This document shows positions 44,641-56,023 of a stretch of DNA of 64,000 nt, in pieces. Position 1 is the stretch's first letter, and each line of letters starts with the position of its first letter. The notes under the pieces were generated by a model. That model was not told the DNA's origin. It worked only from the letters and a program-made list of their open reading frames with translations, and did no database searches. The stretch is from Eucalyptus grandis. Taxonomy: Eukaryota; Streptophyta; Magnoliopsida; Myrtales; Myrtaceae. Position numbers and translations under genes: made by a program. The stretch is from positions 55,508,472 through 55,572,471 of the forward strand of contig NC_052617.1 of NCBI RefSeq assembly GCF_016545825.1, read 5' to 3'.

Positions 44641-46064
44641 TCTTGGTGGTTGAAATATATAGTAGAAGCCTGAGAATGTTTCTGGCACCTTCCATTTTTC
44701 AAATATCGTCCGAATGTTATGTTACACAAATATAGAGGGCAGTTACTCTATTTGGACGTAGCATCTGAACTTTGAGCACATAGAACAAGCAACTAAACAG
44801 ATAAAAAAAAAGAAAGAAAAAAGAAAAATAGTACAAGGGCCAATATTGCCATGAAGTCTCATCTTCCGCTTTCAATTTCGAAGGGCACTTGGTTGCTTAT
44901 GCTATCATCATTTCCCGATGCATTGCTTTTGAGGATGCCATCATATTCGCTTGATCTCTCACCAAGCAAATGCTCAGATTCTTCAAGGTCACAGCTCTGA
45001 TTCACCCATGGATGCCTGTCCATCACCCTCACCAGTCCCTCCAGTTCCATTGCCGCCTCCTTCATGGTCGGCCGATCTTCCCCTTTCACCCTCAGGCAGC
45101 GGCTCGCCAGCATCGCAACTTCCTTGATCTCGTCAGGGATCCCCTCATTCAGCACCCTCAAGTCAATGATTTCGAACAGCCTCTTGCCCTTTATTGCATA
45201 AGTAAAATACAAGGACAAGTTCCTCTCATTCTCTGCCCGCTCGAAGGACAAGGCCCTCGAGTCCGAAGCAGCTCAGCCAACACGACCCCCGAAGCTATAG
45301 ACATCACTCTTCTCAGTCAACTGGCTTGAGTGGAAGTACTCTGGGTCCAAGTACCCAAGGGTGCCTTGAACTAGCGTGGTCAGCTGCGTCCGGTTGAGGG
45401 GGACTAGCCTAGAGGCTCCGAAATCGGCAACCTTTGCAATGAAACTTTCATCCAACAATATGTTCGTGCTCTTTATGTCTCTGTGCAAAATCTGAGTAGA
45501 TGCATTGGAGTGCAAGTACGAGAGCGCACCTGCAGTCTCCCCCGCAATGCGCAGACGAGCCCTCCCGGGATAATGTGGACTCATGGCCACACACATGTAT
45601 GTGGTCGGCAAGGGTGCCATTGTTCACAAACTCATAGACTAATAAGGGGACCTCTGTCTCGAAGCAACAACCGATTAGCTTAACCACGTTGCGGTGATTA
45701 ACTTGGGAGAGGATGATCAACTCGTTGATGAATTCTTCGACTTGACTGCGGTCCAAAATCTTGGCCTTCTTGATGGCGACAACCGTATTGTCTGGTAAGA
45801 TCCCTCGATATACTGTTCCTTGGCCTCCTTGGCCTAGGATTCGGCTTTCATTGTAGTGGTCCGTGGCCTTCTTGAGCTCTTCGTCAGTGAATATTCTCGC
45901 CGATTCAACGGAGCCTTTGTGCTCAGAAAGAAGTCTCTGCAACATAAGGCGGCCCCCATTTTCTAGGAAGAACTTCTCTCTCTCGTCTGCTGATTTTCTT
46001 TCTCTCAGCCCCCAATATAACCAGGAAACGACCAAAAGAACCAGCAGGAAGCTTATGCTCACAC

Positions 46065-46707
46065 CTAGGAAAAGACGTCACATTCGGCGTACAAACAAAT
46101 CAGTCGTCCATCACCCTATCTAAGGTTCACACACCCAAGAAAAGGTGGAAAAAAAGAATCGAAATATGCGTAACTCCTTTTTCATTGCTCAAACAATCTT
46201 TTGTTAATTTGGGGAAAAAATAGTCGAAATATGCTTAACTCTTTCTTTTTCATTGCTCAAACAATCTTGTGTTAATTTACTTCTCTGTCCTATTTTCTTT
46301 TCTCCTCCATCAACTTGAAGCTTTTGTACTAAGACGAACCTTGATAATAGTAAAGTAAACCTAAATATATAATTATGCTGAGAGTATCTTTTGATAACAG
46401 GAATGATATAATGCATCAAGTGGATAAAACGTGCTTGATTCTTTTTCAACAACAAAAGAACAAGTGGTTGATTTTGTTAATATCGAATTGAATAAATTGA
46501 GATGACAATACATGTATATAATATCAATTTAATTCATGGACACAACTAATTCAAAGAGAAAGATTTACATTCAAAAAATCTCGATAATTAACAGCAGAAG
46601 ATGGAACAATGACATAATAACAGCATTTAAAGAATGTAAAGGAGTTACAAGATAAAAGAAGCTTTTATATGATGAAAAGGTTTGAGCAATGTGTATGACT
46701 TACTGAC
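46065..46707 (-). other. Intron 2 of WAK D
   Basis: Collinear with WAK A 3994-4575, with a local duplication of a GAAATATGC-to-TGCTCAAACAATCTT unit (about 46158-46200 and 46215-46267) not seen in A. Confidence 0.7.
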
Positions 46708-46878
46708 CTAGCACGACGTCGATTGAGCGAAACCTCTTCTCATGGATGATAGGAGTACAACCCTTGCCATCTTTTCTTCCATCTCCTTGGGATCCCTCTG
46801 GACATGCACAATTATACGTTCCTGGCAAGTTCGTACATATTCCAACGCAGGGTTGTGAAGTCACGCATTCATTGATAT

Positions 46879-47741
46879 CTGTAGGAATATATTCCAATTA
46901 GAAGAAGCAATCCGACTCCATTTCAATTGGAAGAAACTTGAAAAAGTAAATAGAATTCTATGATTTGGCAACACTTTCAATTTTGAGAGGACATGTCAAG
47001 TCAATTTGCAGTTCTTGAGACACGATACCTCACTACACTTTTTAAGGGATGGGTAATTATCTCAAGAACTTAACCTTAACCAAGCACTTAATTTTTGTTT
47101 AGAATAGAAGATTTAAGAATTATTGAACAAAATTGTGCCATTACCAACTAGAATAACACATCACATAGAAAATAATTAAAAAATAACTGTCTATAAATAC
47201 AGACAAATGCTGGATGTATTAACATCGGTACATGAAATTGATTTACAAGCTAATTTGACCGACTCATATTGAGGGTTCAGTATGGATTATTTGTTTTTAG
47301 ACTCAATTGCCGTTGACCACTTTAGTTTGTAAAACAATCGTATGGACTAAATTTAGGAGAGAAGAATGTCTAGAATATGAGGAAGGATTACTGTGAATAT
47401 CTACAGATTATTGCTAAGGGCTTCATAGGTCATATTAAATTTCAAGCAACGAAAATTCGTGCTACCGAAAAAAAAAAAAAAAGGAATGATCATGTTTTAC
47501 GGCCTAGATTGTTATGATTTTTTAGATTATAAATTTTACGTGATTATTACGAGAATCATTTAAAAGATGTACCATTCATGAAGTCAAAATTTGGGCCTCT
47601 GACTTAAAAGTCTCGAACAATTTCTTTCTCTCGGTTTTTTATGCGATTGGATCCATTAAACATGCTCGCCCGTATTGAAATCCATGATTCTATACATGAA
47701 CACTTGTTCGGATGGTCTAATGAAAAGACCAGACAAGGTAC
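46879..47741 (-). other. Intron 1 of WAK D
   Basis: Collinear with WAK A 4747-5621. No other feature. Confidence 0.7.
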
Positions 47742-48552
47742 CTTGACAACCATTTTGTAGATAGGGGTTCCCTTGAAAACCCTCCAAGCAGCGGCACTGG
47801 CACCCGTTTCCATTCTCAGCATCTGTACAATTGGAGTTCTCTTGGCACATGTAGGTCGTTGTATTCTTCTTTGCATCATCGCATGTTTGATCTGGAATTA
47901 ACCAATCGACAACTAGAGGGACCATATCAAATGGCGGCTCGTGCAGATTGTCCTTAGAGAAGCTAAAGAAGCCGTCTTTCGCAACGAAAGCGTATCCGCA
48001 TGGATTGAATTCCCAGATGCCGACATGATTGTTATAGCTAGTGACAGAGATGTTGTATCGGTAGGCGTCTCGAGGTATGCTAGTCTCGCAGCAACCAATG
48101 CCTGAGCACGACCCATTAATCACGTCCGAGATGTTGCCGCATGAGGACAAGCACCCCGTCACATACGTGCTTCCGCTGAAGGTCGCGTACGTGTCGCATC
48201 CCACGGCGATAAATTTGTTCTTGGTAGAAGAAATCGGGAAATCGGGAAGAAAGAGCGAAGGATCATTGTTGTACAAGGATCCACCAGACCAATTATAACA
48301 ATCTCTGGCTACAAACACTTTTACAGTAATCTCGTGATTCTCAAAAGATATATCGAGTATTTGGATATTAGAATCTTTACCGTACATATAAGGAGTGGGA
48401 GTATCAGTCGAGTTGTCGCAAAAGATGAAAAAAGAGCCTGATTCTTTGAAGTAGCAGTCGTTGCCGGCGTTGTTCACCCCAAATGGGTACGCGAAGGTGA
48501 GATTGCCACATCTGTTCGCGCATCCGGGCTTTGTTGTTTGGACTACATCCTC

Positions 48553-48720
48553 GCCAAGCCTCACCCTCGCCCAAGCAAGCCTCGACGAGGATAACCCTTA
48601 CTTAGGCAATGTGCGGCAAGGCCACCCTGGCCTAGGCGATGGTCGGCCTTGTCAGATTTGGTGAGGGGGCCTTGCCAAGCCACACCTAGACGGCCAACAC
48701 TCCCCCATGCCCACGCCCTT
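48553..48720. repeat. Foldback-family core, copy FB5
   Basis: GC-rich DNA (CTCGCCCAAGCAAGCCTCG, GGCCACCCTGGCCTAGGCG) replaces the signal-peptide region of WAK D. Breakpoint differs from FB1 in WAK A, where about 45 bp more of the signal peptide is retained. Confidence 0.5.
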
Positions 48721-49841
48721 GCCCAAAGAAATTACCATCGGATAGTTGCATATATGTTGCATTGCTATATATACAAAGAAACTACCACTATGCAAGGGGC
48801 CTATTTAAGCAATAACATACGTTCTTCATTCAAATTATCCTATGGGAAATTGAATAGCAGTATTGTGTTGCTAATTGGAGAGCTTACCTTGTACTCTAAC
48901 GATTATACCACACATAAATAGATAATGTTTCCTTTCAATAGATTAGTTCTAGAATACATAGACTTAATGAGTGTAATATCTTTTAACACGTTGTCAGAAG
49001 GGTTTTCTGGCAGAACCTCAATTAGATATAACAAACATGACCGTCTATCGGTAAATTAACCTGGCCAAAACAGGTCGACCTCCCCTAGCAAGAAACTATT
49101 GATTTAGGTTGGTTTGGGTTTCGATTTGAAATCTGAAAAAGAACAAAAACCAAATTACACTCATACCAAAATCTGCAATTTCCAAATCTGCACAACAGAG
49201 AACATAATCCTCAAACCAAATTACATTTTCTAGTTCAGAGTAAAACCATAGATATGTTCCGAGATCTGATCATTGCTAAGTAAAAGGACTTTGGGAGTCT
49301 GAGATTGATTTTTAGAAATTTCTGGGGTTTGACCGAAAGTTTCAGGTAAATGCCAAGTCAAGGGGGTCGGTTTCCTCGACAATTTCTTAAGTAGCCCAAT
49401 AGGTCGCATCAGAACTTGTTATTGCCTGCCAACTTTGACTGTGTCATGGATAGATGCAGGGTGCTTTCATTACATTGTCAAGACTTGAGAAGTTAAGCAA
49501 ATCAGCGGTAAGCGTATGCAGTGGGGGAGAGATCACAACCCCAAAACAGGAGAATGAGAAAGAAGAAAAATCAACAAGAACAGAGTGTTTTGAGCTAGGA
49601 CTGTATGCATGAAATGTGTTTCAAGGTGAATGGATTTTATACTCCAGAAATTTGTCATTTCTCATTTCTAGACTGTATATATGCATTCTGAAAAGGAATA
49701 ATGGGTAGCTTCAAAATAATTAATCAACTAGCTTCAAAGAGGTAAAATATCAACTTTTTTTAAATTGTTGTGTTACAAAATTAAGGTTTCAAAATAAGAT
49801 TCTGGTATATACTTTTAAATTAAGAAAAGATATATCGCATG

Positions 49842-49872
<31 letters not shown>

Positions 49873-51009
49873 TTCTTTTTCTGGGCTAGAATTTCCAACT
49901 AATATGGATAGTGGTTGATGCGCATTTGTGGAGAATTATCATTGTCAAGAATTTTAATTTTCCTTTTCCTTTTTCTGGTCAAGTGACTGTAGTTATTAGC
50001 TTATTTTAAGCTGTGGAGATAACATCAGCAGGTCCTGGAGACTTGCATGAGACGATTCCACTGCAAATCCTCATGTGACGAAGCCTTTGTGCGGTGCGCG
50101 TTTAAATTTTCCAAAGTACTATTTATTTGACATATATTTCTTCAATCTTTCCTCCCCGCTCATCCAGAAAAACAGGCCAATGTGGGGGCAGAGACGGGTG
50201 CACAATTGTCACGAAGAGCTGCTCTTACTTTCCAGGTAATCCGCGGAAACAAACAGTCTTGGTCTTCTCCTTTCCCGATCGATTTTTTATACTTTGGTAC
50301 ATTGGGGATGTTACTTCTGCGCATGGCAAATTTTTCTTTTGGGGCATTGATTAATGCAAAAATTGAAAGTTGATGGCGAAAGGAGAAGACCTAACCTCTC
50401 TCTTTCACAAAGAAAGAGACTTCTTGTATATAACTCTATATTTGAACAATTCCAAAACTTAATATTACAACTTAACTCTTGGTTGTTGGGCGGCAATAAT
50501 AGATGAAAAAGGCCAACTAGTTCACGAATTTCACAAATTTCATAAGGTATAATTATCTTTAGCCATGTCTCTCTACAAATCCTCAGATTTCTTTGAAGAG
50601 ACTAATTGAAAATCCCAACAGCTGACATAATTAGATGTCGCATTGATAGATGATATGCATCCCAATAACTTATTAATTAGGGCTTCGACACTCTCCATCA
50701 TAAGCATCTACAAACTTTTCAAATGGGCTCTTTGCCAACTAATAATACAAGTCCCCTTGTCAAATTTACAAGAGAAATCTAGCCGCAGGAAATGAATCAA
50801 CACTGACAATTTGACACATGATGCCTACATTGGTAGGTCGAATCACATCGATAATCTAAATCTATCAGGAAGAAAATCGACATTATTTGGAGTGTTTCCT
50901 TTGGCAATAGTAAAGTTGTATCAGTTGCTAATAGTGCCTAAATTTGGCTCATCGTTATTGTCTTGTGATGAATGTCAATGTGCCCGTCGTAGCCCATGTA
51001 CATGACCAC
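48721..51009. other. 5' flank of WAK D (duplicate of 7006-9039)
   Basis: Collinear with block A from about 48960 on. Differences include an (AT)n run at about 49846-49872 where A has only a T tract (7868-7877), and a 30-bp insertion near 49315. 48721-48955 shows no counterpart and no gene. Confidence 0.7.
49985..50465 (-). promoter_or_regulatory. Relic WAK promoter segment, block D copy
   Basis: Same segment as 7985-8445, and likewise without a coding region behind it. The GTGCG tandem repeats near 50090 are fewer than at 8090. Confidence 0.5.
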
Positions 51010-51470
51010 CGTAATGTCAAAACAACCGATTTGAGAAGGCAAGTGCAACATCTCTAACAAGAATTGGAGCAATCTTGATTGTTAAGGCCTGGCAATCCCA
51101 ACCATGACCAAGAAGAAGAGATTAACACCTTCCATGGTGTTCATTTTTGACGCAGCTCGTGAAGTGGCTCCTTTGCATAACTGGTATTGGAATCATAATT
51201 CTAATGATTTCGATGTTAAAGTAGACATTTCAAACTTCCGAGGCACTATGCATCGGAAGACTTTGTTAATTGGCTTGACACGACTGAGCAAGTTTTTGAC
51301 TACGAGAATATGGTGGAGAATCGAAAGGTGAAGCTTATGGCCATCAAGCTCAAAAAAGCATGCTTTGATTTGGTGAGAAAATCTTAAGTGTCAAAGAACT
51401 CGTGAAGGAAAGCTGTGTATCGAAACATTAGATCAAATGGAGGAGCTCAAGAGGAAGCATATCTAAAAAA
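51010..51470 (+). pseudogene. Ty3/gypsy gag relic (block D copy)
   Basis: Same relic as 9040-9490: VKVDISNFRGTMHRK and the VFDYENM/VKLMAIKLKKACFDL segments in frame, with different point changes (for example GTTAATTGGCTTGACACG). A 75-codon ORF (51104-51331) covers the middle. No pol follows. Confidence 0.72.
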
Positions 51471-51474
51471 CAGA

Positions 51475-51636
51475 AGATATTTAAATCATTTTCCAAATAA
51501 GATCCAAAAATTAGAAAAAATTTTCAATCATATATTACAAAACAAAGGAAAACTAATCATTTTTTAGAAAAATGATATTCCAAAAAATATTTTTTAGAAA
51601 CAATACGTTTTCCGTGAAATAAGCACACCCTAAATA
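51475..51636. repeat. MITE-like end, block D copy
   Basis: Direct copy of 9495-9656, ending AAATAAGCACACCCT. Confidence 0.45.
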
Positions 51637-52055
51637 TACATCCAAATCCACATTTCAATCAGTCACCTCATGCCTCATGCGGAGCAAGTTTTTTATCCCA
51701 TCACCGTCCCTTGCAATTGCAAGTATGCGATTTTAACTATTATTTTGTCCCACTGATAATAATATCAAGTCTTAAAATTAAATAAGCCTAATTAATGATT
51801 GTAAGAAGATAGAAACAACGTAAAGAAAGAATTGCCATAGGTAATAAAGAGATTATTGACATCTAAATTTGGATTACACGTTTAGTCATTTATTGCATAA
51901 AAATTTTATGGATCAAAATCGACCCCTAAACAAGAAATTTTAATTTTTTTGCATTGCATTTAGGCATTTAGACATTATAGGGCATGTCCGCATCCAATAA
52001 ATTTCATCTAATCTAGCTTCATCGTGCTTGAATTTGAGAAGCCAGGGAAATACTT

Positions 52056-52742
52056 TCAGTCGGTACTCGAACTAGCAAATAACTTCAAGATATGCTCGAT
52101 TATGAAAGAGGCAAGTAGATTGTGCGCATGGCATGGGTGACGAGGAAGCAAATCAAGAAGACCAATCAATCCAGCAAATTCTCGGCCAGCCAAGAGAAGA
52201 GAATTGTGGAATGTTTTCAAAGTGCAGCAAGTGAGAGAAATTAAGAAATAAAAATAAGAACAGCAAGCCGGATGAATGATTGCGGTAATGGGAAAGGAAA
52301 TGGAGATTTCCTCCATCAGCCTTACCATCGAATCTCCATCAAGCCGAGCGTCCTGCATCAACCTTCCACGGTTGATTCCAGCAACATCAGTCTACCCCCA
52401 ATCGTGCTTCAGATTGACGCCTAGCGAGCAACCTGCCGCTATCTGAGATCTCCACTGTCCAGGCGTCCACTGCTTGAAGTCATCGTCCATAGCAACGCCT
52501 ACGTGCTCCTGGCGACAATCTACATCCGGGCCTGTATACCAGCCTTCGTTGAGCCGAATCTCAGCCGCCACCGTGAGCCACACCAGCGTTGCCCATGCTC
52601 GGGTCTTGCACAGCCCTTGAATGAGCACGCCAGGCCTTGATCTTTCCGTGCAGGTTTTTTCGGCACTCCAATTCAGTCCATCCGCGAAGCCTGGCCTGTT
52701 CTTGCCGTCATTGCAACTCAAGCCCACCGTTGCTGCCGCCAT
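52056..52742 (-). other. Three-copy ORF segment, block D copy
   Basis: Counterpart of 10090-10800. Here the upstream ORF is 116 codons (52742-52392), starting MAAATVGLSCNDGKN and running through MDDDFKQWTPGQWR, because a 1-bp difference near 52619 joins two frames that are separate in block A. Family unknown; the ORF ends early at 52392. Probably non-functional. Confidence 0.4.
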
Positions 52743-53222
52743 CTGTGACTCATCGAGCCCATCTTGGGGAGAAGATAGTCAAGGTTTGACTCATTTCATG
52801 CAATAGTTTTATTTTATAATATAATTTTAAATGCATCATAAAAGTCGCCTATTATCATAATTTTAATATACTAACATGATGGTATTATTTAGGCTCATCA
52901 TGCATATCATATAGCTGTATCATTCTTGCATACCATTTAGTTATTTAGTTAGTGCAAGTAAAATCGATCTCTATCATATAGAATGTTAGGTCCGTTTCTT
53001 AAGACTTGCATGTTAATTAAATAAATAAAAAATAGTATAGATGGCATGTTAGTTAGTCCTAGTCCATCTATAACTATGCATTTTGTTTGCATATTTTCTC
53101 TATCATAGTTTACAGAAATTTTGTGATGATGGATAGCAAATTGCTTTGCCTCCTTAGCATATCCAAATTCTTTAAAAATTATCTTTAATCCAGTTACTGA
53201 TTATTGAGCATTACATTCCCGC

Positions 53223-54474
53223 TTTTAGTTCTTGTTACATTTTGCACTTAGAAAATTCAAACATATTATATTTTGCACTAAGAAATTCATGCGTATCTAC
53301 GCGGAGACCTAATATGAAACTATAGTTTGAAACTTTTTTAAGAGCTCTTACTAAACATAATTTTCCCATGACGAGCTTAATATGGATAACAATAGATCCG
53401 TTGTAATGCAATGTGCAGATATTGTTGAGGCCTAATATGAAACTTAAATAGTTCAACAATTTTGAAAAACTTACAATCAATACAACATGTCCATGATGAG
53501 TCCAACATGGGTATCGGAACGCAAGGCACAGGTACACTATGTCTCTTGAACTTATATATAGTTCCTGACCTAATATAAATTTTGGATAAAACATGATGAG
53601 AACATCACTTATAAACTTGATTCGCGCTTATACATGATCTATTGAGCTTTCCCGAAAAGTATATGAGAATCATCGTAAAAGTAAAAGAAATATACATGTC
53701 AATTTTGTGTTTGCTATAATAAGTTCTTCTTTTATTAGAAATGAACTTACCTATTAATAAGCATAACATAATACATATTACAAGACAAATGTAATTGACT
53801 TGGGGAGCCGCGAAATACAAGTAGACGAAAGAAATCAGTTGAAGTGGTATGAAGTACAATTGTCGAAATAATGACATCAACATTTTCCCTTGTAAAACCA
53901 ATATAAATATATTCCTTATGCTCATTGATTTAAAAGTGCACAGACCTCGCGTTTGTATAGAAATCGACATTAGAAATATTTTTTGTTTTGTTTAAATCGC
54001 CTTATTGCAAAATATTAGGATTATCAATCAATGGAAAGTAATTACTGATACAATACGAAGAAATGGGAAACACATATACGTAGAAAGATACCAATATCTC
54101 AAGATTGAAGTACATGGCTGATAAAGCACCGACAGAATATTTCTAAAACAACTAATTTGGGGTATTTGGGTAAGAAGCTATTTTCTTGATATAATAGTAA
54201 ACCCTAGTGAAAAGCTAAAGCAAATTAACGAGAAATCAAGAAGAGATAATATAGTCATCACTGATACTTGATATACAAAAAGTAAATTAAAGGGTTCATG
54301 AATCTAGTATATTGTTTCTGGGCACTTCATCAACATTATTCTGCAACTCGCGTATAAAGGCAAATAAAGGGATTGCGATGTCTCATATCATAGAAATTTG
54401 GATTGAGACAACTAAATGCATCTTCATCTCGGCGATAAGAGTGACTGATCCTCCTGCACTGAAGTTAGCTCTAC
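53223..54474. other. Intergenic DNA between block D and WAK E
   Basis: Not shared with block A. The phrase CCTAATATGAAACT occurs twice (about 53309 and 53430), hinting at an old local repeat. Two minus-strand ORFs (53235-53594 and 53605-53970) have no recognisable domain and are AT-rich. No gene called. Confidence 0.5.
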
Positions 54475-54749
54475 CTATGCTTCCAATTGCATCGACATCG
54501 GAATCACACTTGAAACACAGATAAATCCAGTTCTAATGCGATTGATCTCTTCTTCATTTTGTTGGGCGACCGTGGGATTTCGTAGTGATCGTACTCACTC
54601 CAATTCCATTGCGACTTGCTTCATTGTAGGCCCGTACCTTCCATGAAGTCGTAAGCATCTTTTCACCAAGTTAGACACTGCAATAATTTCTTCGTTCTCG
54701 CCATGGTCTAATACCTCCTTATCAAGAACATCGAACAAGCGATTCTCCT
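54475..54749 (-). pseudogene. WAK-like pseudogene E, C-terminal piece
   Basis: Minus-strand kinase C-lobe end: ENRLFDVLDKEVLDHGENEE, then SNLVKRCLRLHGR and GPTMKQVAMELE, followed by a TGA where Gly is usual and then VRSLRNPTVAQQNEEEINRI. It is separated from the rest of the kinase (61993 onward) by copia-3. The join falls at the duplicated pentamer CTCCT (54745-54749). Confidence 0.88.
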
Positions 54750-55171
54750 TGATGGTTTTATTATTGATGGGCTTAAGGCCCGTCCACCCATGTTGGGCCT
54801 AAAAGCCCGGTCCACAGGAATAGGGCCCGTGGATAGAGGGTCGTATAAAAGGGAGGAGAGAGAGTGAGAACGCACCTTTTGACAATACGTACGTTCCTTC
54901 CTCCCTCTCACCCTCCAAAAAGAACAGTAAGCAAAAGAGGCTACATAGTCTTCCCTTCAAGGCCAATTGACGTCATCGGATCGAACATGATCGGTTTCTC
55001 TTCCTCAATCTTCAGCATTGGTGTTTAATCTGTGGCTAAAAAGGTACGCTCGAATCCATGGTGTGCTTTAGGATTGGTGATACGTGATTTTCTCGGGCTT
55101 GTCTTCCGCATTCGTTTTAGGGGTTCGATTTAATGTAAAAATCCAGTTTTTGGGAATCCGACAACCCCACA
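54750..55171 (+). repeat. 5' LTR of copia-3
   Basis: 422 bp, TGATGGTTTT...CCCCACA. TATA box TATAAAA at 54844-54850; TGACGTCA at 54968-54975. Preceded by target duplication CTCCT. Confidence 0.93.
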
Positions 55172-55172
55172 T

Positions 55173-55184
55173 TGGTATCGGAGC
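55173..55184 (+). other. Primer-binding site of copia-3
   Basis: TGGTATCGGAGC, one mismatch from the initiator tRNA-Met complement seen in copia-2 (TGGTATCAGAGC). Confidence 0.88.
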
Positions 55185-56023
55185 CCTAGTTCATGTTTTC
55201 CCGACCCCTTTGATGTTTTATGATTGATTTTTCGCGAAAGAAATTCGGCCAACATGAATCGGGGCGAGAAATCCCAACACCTGGGCACTGTTCGTCCGTT
55301 TTTTCGAGTTTCTGTAAGTCGAAATCGAATTCTGATAACAAAAGGTGAAATGGCTCGTCGAGACGAGTCCGGTGACATGTCGTGCGCCGCCAGGCGACTC
55401 CGCACGTGCCGGTCGGCAAACCGGCACGTGCATGACGTCAGTGGCGAATCGGCACGTGCCGGTCGGCGAACTGATGTGTGCTGACATTAGCATGACGTCA
55501 CCCAATGATTGATAACCATTGGGATGACGTCATCGATGATGCTAGCACCGACGACAGTGGGCCGGGCGGTCACCGGCCGACGACCCGACCCGACCCGACT
55601 CGCGGACGCTTGGCACGCGCGCGGCACGTGCCGGGCCGACGTCTGTGTGATGTCGGCCTACGCACGCATGTGGCACGTGCGGTCGGTTCGTCCAACCCGG
55701 CCCGATTGGTCTGTCCGGTCCGACCGGTCTGACGATCGACGACTTGACCATTGACCGTTGACCCATTGACCGACAACCGGCAACCGTTGACCATTGACCA
55801 ACGTTGACCGTTGACCGGCGTTGACTCGTTGAAAAAAAAAGAAAAAAAAAAAAGAAAAAAAAGGAATTTGTTTCTTTTTCAAATTATGTCTGTGTGGGTT
55901 AGAGGTAATCTATTTTTTATTCTGCATTTGTTGCATGAATCATGGAAAAATATGTATTTTTTATTTTGTTTATTGTGGATTATAAGTGATTCATTTCTTG
56001 GTTTTGCATTTGTTGTAGGAACT
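55185..56023 (+). promoter_or_regulatory. Copia-3 untranslated leader with W-box array and TGACGTCA hairpin
   Basis: Counterpart of the copia-2 leader. Two TGACGTCA motifs (55493-55500 and 55525-55532) sit in the arms of a near-perfect inverted repeat (ATGACGTCACCCAATG / CATTGGGATGACGTCAT). Nine TTGAC[C/T] motifs lie within 83 bp (55744-55826), three more than in copia-2, as expected of a short expanding repeat. ORFs in this GC-rich part are not conserved. Confidence 0.7.

Larger units (their letters stand above)
44859..48552 (-). pseudogene. WAK-like receptor kinase pseudogene D
   Basis: Exons on the minus strand: 48552-47742 (wall-binding domain from DVVQTTKPGCANRCG, ending in an EGF-like NGCQG), 46878-46708 (EGF module DINECVTSQPC) and 46064-44859 (membrane helix SISFLLVLLVVSWLYWGL plus kinase: [50 protein letters not shown]). 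Donor GTCAGT and acceptor CCTAG are canonical. Two 1-bp-type frameshifts in the kinase, near 45560 (before [10 protein letters not shown]) and near 45275 (after VYSFG), and loss of the signal peptide and start codon to FB5, make it non-functional. The key kinase residues are otherwise all present, so D is younger or less decayed than A. Confidence 0.9.

Noticed and set aside
53235..53970. Two minus-strand ORFs of 119 and 121 codons
   Set aside because: AT-rich, no recognisable domain, no splice or promoter context and no second copy to compare.
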